Below, in pieces: positions 17,294 through 26,011 of a stretch of DNA of 64,000 bases. Within the stretch, counting starts at the first letter, position 1, and each line of letters starts with the position of its first letter. The translations under genes and the position numbers were made by a program. Origin of the DNA: Gibbsiella quercinecans (lineage in GTDB: Bacteria > Pseudomonadota > Gammaproteobacteria > Enterobacterales > Enterobacteriaceae). Where the stretch lies: positions 372,001 through 436,000 of the forward strand of contig NZ_CP014136.1 of NCBI RefSeq assembly GCF_002291425.1. The letters run 5' to 3'. The notes beneath the pieces were generated by a model, which searched no databases, was not told the origin of the DNA, and saw only the letters and a list, made by a program, of their open reading frames with translations.

Positions 17294-18154
17294 TCATCCC
17301 TCCTTTTGCAAAGTGGAACCGCGCTGCCAGCGCAGAAAATACGCACCAACGCGCTTAATGACGTAATCGCTGAGGAAACCCAGCAGCCCAATGCTGATCA
17401 TCGAAGCAATGACGATGTCGTAACGCAGGAAGTAGTACGAATCCCACAGCACATAGCCAACGCCACTTTTCACGGCAACCATTTCTGCGGTAACGGTAAG
17501 CATCCACGCGGATCCGATGGCAATACGTAAACCCGAGAAAATAGCGGGCAGCGCCGCCGGGAAAACGATATGCATCAATAGTTTCCCCGGAGTTCCTCCC
17601 GTCATGGCCCCTGCCCGCAGCAGATTGCGATCGCAGCTTTTCACGCCATGAATCGTGCTGAGCAGAACCGGAAAGAACGAACCCATAAAGACGAGGAAAA
17701 TCGCCGGTTTGTCGGCAATACCAAACCAGATTATCGCCAGCGGGATCCAGGAGACCGGCGGGACTGGGCGCAAAATTTGCAATACCGGCTCGAACAGATT
17801 CTCAATCGTTCGCGACCAGCCAATCGCCATACCAATGGCAATTCCCAGTACGGCAGCAAGTGCAAAGCCGGCGAATACGCGGTATGAACTCGATGCGACG
17901 TCAATAATCCAGTGGCCGCTGTAGTTCTGCGTATTACCATCGGTGGCAAACACCCAATCAGCCCACGCAATGATCACCTGGGAAGGTGCCGGTAGCAGCG
18001 CGCGGGGTAAGATCCCAGAGCGCGAGAAGAGTTCCCAGCCGACAATCAGCAGTACGGGTACGATAAAACGCTCAATGCGTCGGTAGCAGCGCCCAATCAG
18101 AGAAGCGCGGCTCACGCTGCCTGTCACGCGGTTTGGCATGGCGGAGCTCTTCAT
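17294..18154 (-). CDS. ABC transporter permease, SsuC/TauC type
   Basis: 286 residues with six hydrophobic segments. The cytoplasmic EAA loop is present (RAGAMTGGTPGKLLMHIVFPAALPAIFSGLRIAIGSAW, with the Gly at the usual position), which contacts the ATPase. The periplasmic region PVLQILRPVPPVSWIPLAIIWFG is the signature of nitrate/sulfonate/taurine permeases. It lies one base after the binding-protein gene stop and 3 bases before the ATPase gene, a single transport unit. Confidence 0.9.
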   Translation of the reverse strand: MKSSAMPNRVTGSVSRASLIGRCYRRIERFIVPVLLIVGWELFSRSGILPRALLPAPSQVIIAWADWVFATDGNTQNYSGHWIIDVASSSYRVFAGFALAAVLGIAIGMAIGWSRTIENLFEPVLQILRPVPPVSWIPLAIIWFGIADKPAIFLVFMGSFFPVLLSTIHGVKSCDRNLLRAGAMTGGTPGKLLMHIVFPAALPAIFSGLRIAIGSAWMLTVTAEMVAVKSGVGYVLWDSYYFLRYDIVIASMISIGLLGFLSDYVIKRVGAYFLRWQRGSTLQKEG

Positions 18155-18155
18155 A

Positions 18156-19181
18156 TCAAAACCCTAATTCAGTCTTCGGTTTGCCAGTGACGGCTTCAAG
18201 GAACTGGTAGTCCATATTTTTTTCGACGGCATCGCTGACATCGCCATTGATATACTTGAGCTGTCGCATCATTTGCGCGATGGCAATCGCTGAGGCGCGA
18301 TGCATCTTATAGTCGGGGTAAAGGTTATCAACCGCACCACGCGCGATGGTTGCGTCGAGACCCGTTACTTTCTGGATGGTATCGGCAAACAGCGCTTTAT
18401 TGTCTGATATGAGTCCGTTGACTTTTACGATAGCGCGAACGGTCTCCAGCACGCCTTGCGGATGCGCTTTAATCACGTCCGGGCGAGTAATGATCAGGTT
18501 CGTCAACTTACCGGCGGCCTGGTCGTAGGGATAATCAAAGAATTTCGCTGCCTTAACGTCGCGGATCTGCGTAGCGAATGGCTCTACAGAGGTCACCAGT
18601 TCCATCTCCCCCCGACGCAAAGCCTGCGTGTGATCGGCTGGGTTAGGAATATTGACGAACTGAACGTCTTTATTAATATCAATACCGTGCCGGAGGAAAG
18701 CGCCACGCATCTGAATATCCTGCGCATTGCCGCGCGACGCCGCCACGCGGAACGGTTTACCCTCTGCCTTATATTGGCGGATCAGTTTGACCAGCCCTTC
18801 CCAATCGCCGGCCTGCACGGGCAAGGCGTTGGCGATAAGAATCTGCGAACCGCCGCTTACCTGTCCTGATATCGCCACGACCTCAAACCCCTTATCCAGC
18901 GCAGTGGCATAATGCAGATAGGTGACCTGAGCAATATCAATACTTTTGGACAGCAACGCCGTTAATACATCGTTACCGGTATTGAAAGGGATGGCTTCCA
19001 GCTTCACTCCCGTGGCATTTTCCGGCGTCAGAGACATTGATGTGCAGTGTGCACACTTTGCATAGCCGAGTTTAATCGTGTCTTCATCTTCGGCCTGGGC
19101 CGTCGTCATAGCACCCAGACAAAGCAGCAATGCCAGGGCGGTACGTATTATCACGCGGGATGTCGAATTCAAAGCCAGCAT
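18156..19181 (-). CDS. ABC transporter substrate-binding protein, NMT1/SsuA-like
   Basis: 341 residues from the ATG at 19181, chosen because GGAGG stands 7 bases upstream and the following 30 residues form a signal peptide ending AQA. An ATG at 19256 would bury the signal. The mature protein starts EDEDTIKLGYAKCAHC. It has the periplasmic fold of taurine/nitrate/thiamine-precursor binding proteins (YLHYATALDKGFEVVAISGQ, SRGNAQDIQMRGAFLRHGID). Two cysteines (C43, C46) form a CxxC pair at the N-terminal strand where such proteins bind ligand, which is unusual. It is the first gene of the operon, behind the inverted repeat at 19192-19223. Confidence 0.85.
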   Translation of the reverse strand: MLALNSTSRVIIRTALALLLCLGAMTTAQAEDEDTIKLGYAKCAHCTSMSLTPENATGVKLEAIPFNTGNDVLTALLSKSIDIAQVTYLHYATALDKGFEVVAISGQVSGGSQILIANALPVQAGDWEGLVKLIRQYKAEGKPFRVAASRGNAQDIQMRGAFLRHGIDINKDVQFVNIPNPADHTQALRRGEMELVTSVEPFATQIRDVKAAKFFDYPYDQAAGKLTNLIITRPDVIKAHPQGVLETVRAIVKVNGLISDNKALFADTIQKVTGLDATIARGAVDNLYPDYKMHRASAIAIAQMMRQLKYINGDVSDAVEKNMDYQFLEAVTGKPKTELGF

Positions 19182-19191
19182 AACGCCTCCA

Positions 19192-19223
19192 ATTGTCACT
19201 AATGTATTGTAGATTGTGACAAT
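19192..19223. promoter_or_regulatory. Inverted repeat, candidate operator
   Basis: ATTGTCAC (19192-19199) and GTGACAAT (19216-19223) are perfect 8-base complements with 16 bases between. The repeat sits directly upstream of the ribosome site of the importer operon and faces the gntR gene at 19486. The shorter ATTGT-N8-ACAAT inside it resembles sites bound by FadR-class (FCD) GntR regulators. The repeat is seen; the binding protein is inferred. Confidence 0.5.
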
Positions 19224-19485
19224 GTTAATGCAGGCTTTATGCCACAACTGCGGCAAACGAAAATTTTGTTCTCCGGAAAGAAAATAATGAAATTACTTAT
19301 TGATTTTTATATTTTTATTTTTTCATACTCATCGAACAAAAAACGTTATCCGCCTTCATTATTGCGCACCATTTTGGTGAATTGTTAGCAAATATAAACC
19401 ATAATAGTGCATGGATAGCATAGGGCTTGTTATTTCTTGTGACATCATTAATATAAATAGTGGCAATTTAAGAAGGACTTCTCAC

Positions 19486-20217
19486 GTGCTGACCCAAAAT
19501 AATGAAACCCCTCGATCCCGTAAAACGCGTAACGCAGGGCAAATCCTTGGTACGAGCGATAAACGTGACGTCATTTACGTACGTATCCTCAACGCAGTCA
19601 TGGAGCATCGCCTCATTCCAGGCACGAAATTAGTGGAAGAGAAGCTGGCCAACGTTTTTCAGGTAAATCGCACCCGAATCCGTGAAGTACTGGCTCGCTT
19701 AGCTTATGAAGGCATCGTGACAACGATCCCCAACCGAGGCGCTTTTATTTCCAGCCCCTCAGTAGAAGAAGCCCGGCATATCTTTCAGGCCCGGCGGATA
19801 CTTGAGCCAGCGTTAATCCGCAGCCTGGTTGCCAAAGCGGACCGTTCGCTGTATGAGCGCTTACATCAACATATCAGTTTGGAAAGAGCGGCCCGCGAGG
19901 CGGGAGATAAACATGAGGTCATTCGACTCTCCGGCGAATTTCACCTGCTTATTGCGCAGATGGTGGATAGCGCGCCGCTAACGAAATTAATGCGCGAGCT
20001 CGCATCACTGACCTGCCTGATTATTTTGTTGTATGACTCTCCGAACGTTCCGGCGTGTCCTAATCATGAACATACCGCCATCGTCGAAGCGCTGGAGCAA
20101 GATAATGAAGCAGAAGCTATTCGCTTGATGATTGGGCACCTTGATCATATCGAAGGAATGTTGGATCTATCCGTCAACGACGATACCGATGTCGACCTGG
20201 AGGCAATTTTCAGCTAA
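19486..20217 (+). CDS. GntR family regulator with FCD domain
   Basis: A GTG start at 19486 is chosen because AAGGA lies 8 bases upstream; an in-frame ATG at 19411 has no ribosome site. This gives 243 residues. The N-terminal winged helix-turn-helix is IYVRILNAVMEHRLIPGTKL, then EEKLANVFQVNRTRIREVLARLAYEG. The helical FCD ligand domain follows, with the metal-binding pattern of D/H residues (SGEFHLLIA, CPNHEHTAIVEAL, GHLDHIEGML). It is divergent from the importer operon and immediately upstream of the racemase-like gene, so it probably represses both in the absence of a carboxylate ligand. Confidence 0.88.
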   Translation: MLTQNNETPRSRKTRNAGQILGTSDKRDVIYVRILNAVMEHRLIPGTKLVEEKLANVFQVNRTRIREVLARLAYEGIVTTIPNRGAFISSPSVEEARHIFQARRILEPALIRSLVAKADRSLYERLHQHISLERAAREAGDKHEVIRLSGEFHLLIAQMVDSAPLTKLMRELASLTCLIILLYDSPNVPACPNHEHTAIVEALEQDNEAEAIRLMIGHLDHIEGMLDLSVNDDTDVDLEAIFS

Positions 20218-20249
20218 CGGTTGAAACCCTGCGTACCTTCTCTGGAGTC

Positions 20250-21002
20250 ATGATGCGATTATTGATAATAAATCCAAATATCTCGCAAAGCGTTACCGCA
20301 CTGATTGAAACCGAAGCCCGCCGAACGGCAGCTGCGGATACGCAAATTATCATGGCCACCGCACAGCGCGGCGTGACCTATATTGAAACCCGGTTTGAAG
20401 CGATGCTAGGCGGGCATGCCGCCGCCACGATCGCGGGTCAACAGATTGGCTGCTACGATGCGTTGCTCGTGGCTGCCTTTGGCGACCCCGGCCTTCTACC
20501 GCTAAGAGAAGTTTTGGATGTGCCCGTGGTCGGCATGACCGAATCGGCGTTAATGACCGCCGCACAGCTTGGTCCCCGTTTCTCGATCATTGCTATCTCC
20601 CAGCGAATCACCAACTGGTATCGTGAGTGCGTGGAACAGTACGGAATGCTGTCCCGCCTCGTCAGCATTCGATATCTGGATAGCCCACTTCGAGATGCCG
20701 GTAGTGTGCAGCAGGATCACGCGGACCGCCTGCTGGCACTTTGTCATCAGGCCGTGAATGATGATGGTGCTGATGTACTGATTCTCGCCGGTGCACCGTT
20801 GGCGGGCCTGGCGAGATCGCTGGCGGGAAAAATTCCCGTACCGGTTGTCGATGGCGTATCCTGCGGCGTTGCCCAGGCGCAGGTGCTCCACCGTCTGAAC
20901 GCGGGGGTCGCGCAGGCAGGAAGCGTTGCACCTCCTCCGCTCAAGCCCAATCAAGGGTTGGATGACGCTCTGCTAGCCCTGCTGTTGCACAATCGCGGAT
21001 AG
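20250..21002 (+). CDS. Hydantoin racemase-like protein lacking both catalytic cysteines
   Basis: 250 residues that follow the hydantoin racemase (HyuA, Asp/Glu racemase superfamily) pattern from end to end: LLIINPNISQSVTALIE, FGDPGLLPLREVLDVPVVGMTESA and VPVVDGV. Yet the first catalytic Cys, normally in ACFGDPGL, is Ala76 (VAAFGDPGL). The second, normally in LGCAGM, is Gly181 (LILAGAPLAGLA). A Cys in DGVSCGV is not at a catalytic position. So it should not racemise by the two-base thiol mechanism; another reaction or a binding role is possible. GGAG stands upstream, and it follows gntR by 32 bases, so the two are probably co-transcribed. Confidence 0.8.
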   Translation: MMRLLIINPNISQSVTALIETEARRTAAADTQIIMATAQRGVTYIETRFEAMLGGHAAATIAGQQIGCYDALLVAAFGDPGLLPLREVLDVPVVGMTESALMTAAQLGPRFSIIAISQRITNWYRECVEQYGMLSRLVSIRYLDSPLRDAGSVQQDHADRLLALCHQAVNDDGADVLILAGAPLAGLARSLAGKIPVPVVDGVSCGVAQAQVLHRLNAGVAQAGSVAPPPLKPNQGLDDALLALLLHNRG

Positions 21003-21033
21003 GTAGCGCGCAAAGCGGCCAAGATCAGAAATA

Positions 21034-21240
21034 TCAGCCGCAGAGCCAGAACAACCCGCTTGCCCAACCTTTGCACGTTAAATCTCCACCCCTGAAATTT
21101 CTGACTGGTCTTCTGGGCTGCATCGCCTCTTGCAGTGCTGTCGAGGTCGGCGTGCTTTGTCGGCCATAAACATACGGCTGGGTATAACCCAGTAAATCTG
21201 CAACCAGAGGAGGCATTCCCCCTGAATTTGCCACTACCGC
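21034..21240 (-). pseudogene. Possible remnant of a cystathionine beta-lyase-like (MetC) gene
   Basis: The leftward frame reads GYTQPYVYGRQSTPTSTALQEAM. This recalls the N-terminal YGRRGTPTHFALQEAM-type segment of MetC, the PLP enzyme of sulfur amino acid metabolism. The similarity ends within about 30 residues and nothing of the PLP site is present. At most it is a gene fragment left by rearrangement. Confidence 0.3.
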
Positions 21241-21698
21241 CTGATCGCGCCATTTATCCTATGGTTAAAACACGGGTTCACTCACATTATGACAATTCTG
21301 GACAAAACCTATATCCGAATCATCTTTATTATCCCCCATACCATAACTTTCATTATTATTGGTTTAGCAAGTCCAGCACTCCTATATTATCGCCAACACC
21401 AGTGACATATACTTTCGACCTTTCTTTAATTTCAATATAGCGTCAGTCCACTCAGTGCAGTAGGTCAACTGAACAACACCGCCACAATAATTTATTGTCA
21501 GATGCCTGGAAAAGATAGCGTAAGTTTTGCGTAATTATTTTATATGTAGTTATTTACAGTAGCTAAACACCGGATACCTCTTATCATCACGAATCCCTGC
21601 TCGATTAATGGTTCGCAATCTGTATTTATGACCTATAATAAAAAAATGCAGACATCTGCTTGATGATATCCTCGATATTAATCAGGGTGGGAAAATCC
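21241..21698. other. Gene-free AT-rich stretch
   Basis: About 460 bases with short open frames only and no recognisable protein, RNA or repeat. Together with the possible metC fragment to the left and the small exported ORF to the right, it looks like a decayed region between two functional modules. Confidence 0.4.
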
Positions 21699-21824
21699 TT
21701 GAAAACGTTTATCATTGCCGTAACAGCCAGCATTCCCTTCTTGTCCGGTGCTGCTGACATTGATGATTTGAAAGCAAAAGATCCGTCCACTTGTCAGGAT
21801 ATAATGACTAAGAGAAATTATTAG
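21699..21824 (+). CDS. Short exported peptide, possibly truncated
   Basis: A 41-codon frame starts at a TTG behind AGGGTGGG. It begins MKTFIIAVTASIPFLSGAAD, a convincing signal peptide with a cleavage site near residue 18, followed by only about 22 mature residues with one Cys and a stop. The remainder may have been lost, or it is a very small secreted protein. The size and Asp/Lys-rich mature part vaguely recall HdeA/HdeB-type periplasmic proteins; that is weak. Confidence 0.4.
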   Translation: MKTFIIAVTASIPFLSGAADIDDLKAKDPSTCQDIMTKRNY

Positions 21825-21957
21825 GGATTATTATATTGCGCCACGCGGATTTTTTGAAAGTTCGGCGAAAAATTTCAGGTTAGGCTAGCCGGGGTATGAA
21901 AGGATTTAGCGGAACCTGCGCTTTCAGACTAATGGAATATATATGCTAAGGATTTCT

Positions 21958-22512
21958 ATGAAAAAAATGACTTTATTGTTAGTGGCTGGGATACTATCTT
22001 CTTACGCACATGCCGAAATAATAACCAATTCAATAAATAACGAAAAATCCATTAAGAACAATGAAATAGGATATTGGAGTCTATGGACGGATGAAAAAGG
22101 CGTTTCTCACCAGTCATTATGTAAACTTGATAGTTTATCACTACAGAACTTTAGCGTGTCTGGCGCGCCTGAATGGGTCTCTACCGATGATATGAAGGCC
22201 TCACGATATATATTTAATATTATGCCGATAGGATGGAAAGGAAATTGGCATAAAAGCCCGCAACCACAATGGGTTATCCCTACCGAAGGGAAGTGGTATA
22301 TAGAGTCTATGGATAATCATCGTGTTGAATTTGGTCCAGGGGAGTTATCATTTGGATACGATAGTATTTCAACGCTTAACGATGGGAAAATAGGTCATTT
22401 ATCTGGTAATCCTGGCGATGTGCCTGCCAGAGTTCTGGTTGTACAAGTAGATTCCCTGCCTAAAAACATCTCAGACAAAAGATGTATGGCAGGTGGTTCT
22501 TTTATTAAATAG
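21958..22512 (+). CDS. Exported cupin-like protein
   Basis: 184 residues from the ATG at 21958, preferred over one at 21943 because AAGGA precedes it and the signal peptide then begins KKMTLLLVAGILSSYAHA. The mature part contains a cupin-like stretch: GNWHKSPQPQWVIPTEGKWYIES, then HRVEFGPGELSFGYD, then a late GHLSGNPGDVPARVLVVQVD. One possible metal His is visible in the first motif (WHKS), so metal binding is uncertain. It probably acts in the periplasm. It is AT-rich, like the small gene that follows 24 bases later. Confidence 0.65.
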   Translation: MKKMTLLLVAGILSSYAHAEIITNSINNEKSIKNNEIGYWSLWTDEKGVSHQSLCKLDSLSLQNFSVSGAPEWVSTDDMKASRYIFNIMPIGWKGNWHKSPQPQWVIPTEGKWYIESMDNHRVEFGPGELSFGYDSISTLNDGKIGHLSGNPGDVPARVLVVQVDSLPKNISDKRCMAGGSFIK

Positions 22513-22536
22513 AAAGTAAGTTTAAAATGAAAAATC

Positions 22537-22845
22537 ATGAAAAAATTCCCTTACGCTGGAAAAAAATTCACGCTTACCATGAATAATGGTCTGGAAGTTG
22601 TAAACCATTACTTGGATGATGGAAAAACCATCGAAGTTGAGTTTCTTAGTGGTGATTTAAAGGGCGAAAAAATGCAAACCACTTTTGCATGGAAGCCCTT
22701 ATCAGATGGAAATTTTTTGATTTCCTGGCAAGAGAACGATAAATCTACAGTTGTACACTGTGATAACTTTGAGAAGAAAAAATCTTATGCTTATTACACC
22801 ACAATGAAGGGAGATTTTTATGTAATGGAAGGTAAGATAGCATAA
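22537..22845 (+). CDS. Small MoaF-like (lipocalin-type) protein
   Basis: 102 residues of alternating beta strands: KKFTLTMNNGLEVVNHYLDDGKTIEVEFLSG, then LSDGNFLISWQENDKSTVVHCDNFE and GDFYVMEGKI. The 'W.e.....vvh..d' stretch is characteristic of the MoaF-related ligand-binding domain found next to cupins and oxidoreductases. There is no signal peptide, unlike its neighbour. The ribosome site is poor (a spaced AAAGTAAG), so coupling to the cupin gene is likely. The ligand is unknown. Confidence 0.6.
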   Translation: MKKFPYAGKKFTLTMNNGLEVVNHYLDDGKTIEVEFLSGDLKGEKMQTTFAWKPLSDGNFLISWQENDKSTVVHCDNFEKKKSYAYYTTMKGDFYVMEGKIA

Positions 22846-22892
22846 AATACCGGTGCCATCTGGTTGCTGGTTTTTAAAATCAGGTGGTGTCG

Positions 22893-23018
22893 TTATGTAA
22901 GCATACCGGTTTTAGTCCCAGATACATTTTGAAATTTCCGGGTTTTCAGGTATTCCTCCTGCGTCAGGTTATTCAGGGATTCATGAGGCCGTTCACTGTT
23001 ATATCCCGTCAGCCAGCT
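22893..23018 (-). pseudogene. Remnant of an IS3-family transposase (OrfB C-terminus)
   Basis: The leftward frame reads WLTGYNSERPHESLNNLTQEEYLKTRKF and stops at 22893. YNxxRPHxxLxxxTPxEy is the conserved tail of IS3-family OrfB integrases. Only about 40 codons survive. Their right end coincides with the stop of the AEC transporter gene at 23017, so the insertion may have replaced the last codons of that gene. Confidence 0.75.
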
Positions 23019-23928
23019 ATGATTTCATCAGTGTTAACAGCGTTGTAATGACAGTAATACTGATGATGACCGATACAGAATTGGTAAAACTGGAGACAGA
23101 TGCGAACATCCCACTAAATCTTGAGGTAAATAAAGGTGCCAGTGACGACACCGGCGAAAACACCACGACAGCGAGCACCTGACGGATCTCCAGCGGAAAC
23201 GGCGTATAATAGTAAAACAACACGGCGAATGCAGAAACAATGCTGTAGCGGATAACCAGCACCCTAAGAACATTCGCCAACGCCGCCCGGTTAATATTAA
23301 TTTCCAACATCATACCGATAATCAACATGGCCAGAAACGGGTTGGCGTTGCCAATGGTCGAGGTGATCAGCATTACCTGACTGGGAAGATGCAAACCGCA
23401 TAGCGCCGTGATCAGCAACAGCATGTAGACATCAAATGGAACGGAGGAAAACAAACGTTTAACCGTACTTTTTAAACCGGCGCTACGGCCAGTAGCATGC
23501 GATGCGGCAACATAGCTGCCGCCGGTGCAAATAATGGAGTTCCCGGCATCAAACAAACAAGTTGCGACAATGCCTGCCGGCCCAAGAAAACTTTGAACAT
23601 AAGGCAAGGTGAAACAACCGATATTATAGCCTGGCGAATTGATCATATAGAAGGCTTTCTTATCATCCGGGCTGTTTCGGGCAATAAAATATCCGGCGCC
23701 CATCAGTAAAATATTACACCCCAATCCCAGCAGGACCAGAATCAATAAGGAGTGATCAACTTTAAAACTGACGAACCCGGTGATGACCGCCGCAGGCAAC
23801 GTAATATTCATCATGATCCTGGACAAGGCTATGATATCGGACCGTTGTAATACGCCGCGCTGTTTCAGAAAATATCCAATAATGATAACAAAAACAAACG
23901 AGAAGGCCTTGATAAGTACATCAATCAT
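23017..23928 (-). CDS. AEC family transporter (auxin efflux carrier type)
   Basis: 303 residues with about ten hydrophobic segments split by a central polar loop. It starts IDVLIKAFSFVFVIIIGYFLKQRGVL, the standard opening of bacterial AEC permeases, which move malonate, malate or other organic anions across the inner membrane. RIMMNITLPAAVITGF and the N-x-P-G stretch (YMINSPGYNIGCFTLPYV) are family landmarks. The 3' end runs into an IS3 remnant, so the last few residues may not be original. No regulator is adjacent, and the substrate is unknown. Confidence 0.85.
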   Translation of the reverse strand: MIDVLIKAFSFVFVIIIGYFLKQRGVLQRSDIIALSRIMMNITLPAAVITGFVSFKVDHSLLILVLLGLGCNILLMGAGYFIARNSPDDKKAFYMINSPGYNIGCFTLPYVQSFLGPAGIVATCLFDAGNSIICTGGSYVAASHATGRSAGLKSTVKRLFSSVPFDVYMLLLITALCGLHLPSQVMLITSTIGNANPFLAMLIIGMMLEININRAALANVLRVLVIRYSIVSAFAVLFYYYTPFPLEIRQVLAVVVFSPVSSLAPLFTSRFSGMFASVSSFTNSVSVIISITVITTLLTLMKS

Positions 23929-24052
23929 CTTGATTCCTCAATACCACAAAGACAACTGTTACATTCGCACTTTTAACGACAGAACAACAAGCCAATACAA
24001 ACCATATAGCAATAAAATTTAAGAGTGACCTCAGGTAGAAAAAATTATTACG

Positions 24053-26011
24053 TCAGGTAAGGCACTTGAGGATATTATTCACATCCTGAAAATCATTGGC
24101 CATAAGTAAATCCTCCACAATCGACAGATCTTTGGTGATGCACGCCAATTCCTCGAAGATAGATTGAAATGACTCATTGTTTCTGACGTCTATGGCCAGC
24201 ATTAAGATGATTTGTACCTTGTACCCTCCCCATTCGATAGGCCTTTTCAGCGTCATCAGACCGATGCCCTGTTTTAAGATATTTCCCTCGAAAGCATGAG
24301 GAATGGCGAAGGTATTTCCAATGGACGTTGGTGCTAATTTTTCACGCTCAAAGACAGAGGAAATATACGTATCTTTGACATATTCATTCTCTACTAATTG
24401 AGTGCCTAACGTATTTATTATTTCGTCTTTTGTGCGGCAGTTACTCTTTAACAGAGTAATATTTTCGGCAAACTGGCTGAATAAGGTATGGTAATGTTCC
24501 TTGTTCTGCATCAACGATTTGGCTTTATCCGGATGTAATTTATTTTCAATCAGAATGATGTCTTTACTGCTCAGCATCGGCGACACATGCAGGACATCGA
24601 CATTATCGATCGTTAGCGGCACCGTCGATATAATAAAATTTTGTTGCGAATATTCCAGTTCGGCTTCGATCCTGGATATCGGAATGATTTTATTGACCAC
24701 AATATTGGGGAAAATGGATTTCAGTTTTGCCTGGAAAAACTGGGAGGTGCCGGTTCCAGAACCGCACACCACCGTTACGCACGGTTTTTCCACGGCGGAC
24801 ATGGCCTTTTTTCTCTCCAAATTTGCGCCAAAATACAATGCGATATCGCAGATCTCATCTTCGCCTAAGTCTATATTGTATTCCAGATAGAGTAACTTGG
24901 CGATATAGGTCGCTACTTCGAACTCATACACCAGTTCTTCCTTAATAACACTCTTCAGTGGATTCTCCAAATGGACCTGATTCTGGATGCGGTGAAACAT
25001 TGCTTTGAGATGGACGAACAGTCCCCGAATAAAAGTATCGTCTTCACTGAGATTCTCGCGATACATCGCACCCGCTTTGGCGACGATTTTCTCCCATGTT
25101 TCGAAAAGAAGATCGGATTTATTTGATTTATCCAAGAGACCGAGCTTAGAATCACCTAACAACTTCGCGCCGGTAATATTGAGCAAAATATAGGATTTAT
25201 CGCCGTCGAACAGCTCTACATCAAAGCTCTCATTGAGTTTCTTCGCTAAAAATTCGCAGATTTTCCATTCTTCCCGCGCCTTGTCTCTTTTGAGCTCCTC
25301 CAGATCGACGGGACAGATCGCGCCTTTACGTAATCTTCTCACGATAATTGACAAATGAATCATCAGATCGGTGTAAGATGAATCGGAAAGAATGAAACCG
25401 AAGTTTTCTTCAACCTCTTGCAAAATAGTGTTGATGACGCCCAAATCGATATTGGCAAAAAATGGTTGCAGTTTACTCAGGATCTGATTGCCCTGATGGG
25501 TCACGATCTTTCTCACGATATAGGCGCGAGTGATTCTTAACTGGCTTTCGCTGCCAATCAATCTGATACCATATTTCACTTTCTTTTCAAGGCGTAACGA
25601 TTGCTGTTTAAATAGTGGTATGAGTTTATTGATGTCATTGACAATCGTACTCTTACTTACGAAGATGGCCTCGGAGATTTTCTCCATGGAGATAAACCCT
25701 TCGGCGTCCAGTAACTGGATGGCGACATAATATTTACGGATTTCAGGAGACACTGGAGCACTTACATCCTCATTTAGCAAGAGATCGTTAAGATAGTTCT
25801 TGCCTTCTTCAGTATATGACAGCCATATTCCTTTTCCTGTCTTGCTTCCAATGACGCAATGATTGTTTGGCAAGCCGGTCTTCAGGTTTTTAACGTCTTC
25901 TTTTATCGTTCTTGAGCTAACATGAATAGAGTTCGCCAGTTCTGTCGTAGTCATACCGTTTTTGCACTGGTATAATAATGCTAAAATTTTTCTTTCACGC
26001 GGCAATAACAT
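24053..26011 (-). CDS. PTS-dependent transcriptional regulator (BglG/MtlR type) with EIIB and EIIA domains
   Basis: 652 residues. Domains in order: two N-terminal helix-turn-helix segments (RKILALLYQCKNGMTTTELA; FISMEKISEAIFVSKSTI), two PRD regions between about residues 180 and 400 (QEVEENFGF; LYLEYNIDLGEDEICDIALYFG), a GatB-like EIIB domain with its phospho-Cys in VVCGSGTGTSQ, and a C-terminal EIIA-2 domain with the active His in FAIPHAF. Such proteins activate sugar operons, and their activity is set by PTS phosphorylation. It lies downstream of the aldolase and fructose-type PTS genes and is the obvious candidate to control them. Confidence 0.92.
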   Translation of the reverse strand: MLLPRERKILALLYQCKNGMTTTELANSIHVSSRTIKEDVKNLKTGLPNNHCVIGSKTGKGIWLSYTEEGKNYLNDLLLNEDVSAPVSPEIRKYYVAIQLLDAEGFISMEKISEAIFVSKSTIVNDINKLIPLFKQQSLRLEKKVKYGIRLIGSESQLRITRAYIVRKIVTHQGNQILSKLQPFFANIDLGVINTILQEVEENFGFILSDSSYTDLMIHLSIIVRRLRKGAICPVDLEELKRDKAREEWKICEFLAKKLNESFDVELFDGDKSYILLNITGAKLLGDSKLGLLDKSNKSDLLFETWEKIVAKAGAMYRENLSEDDTFIRGLFVHLKAMFHRIQNQVHLENPLKSVIKEELVYEFEVATYIAKLLYLEYNIDLGEDEICDIALYFGANLERKKAMSAVEKPCVTVVCGSGTGTSQFFQAKLKSIFPNIVVNKIIPISRIEAELEYSQQNFIISTVPLTIDNVDVLHVSPMLSSKDIILIENKLHPDKAKSLMQNKEHYHTLFSQFAENITLLKSNCRTKDEIINTLGTQLVENEYVKDTYISSVFEREKLAPTSIGNTFAIPHAFEGNILKQGIGLMTLKRPIEWGGYKVQIILMLAIDVRNNESFQSIFEELACITKDLSIVEDLLMANDFQDVNNILKCLT

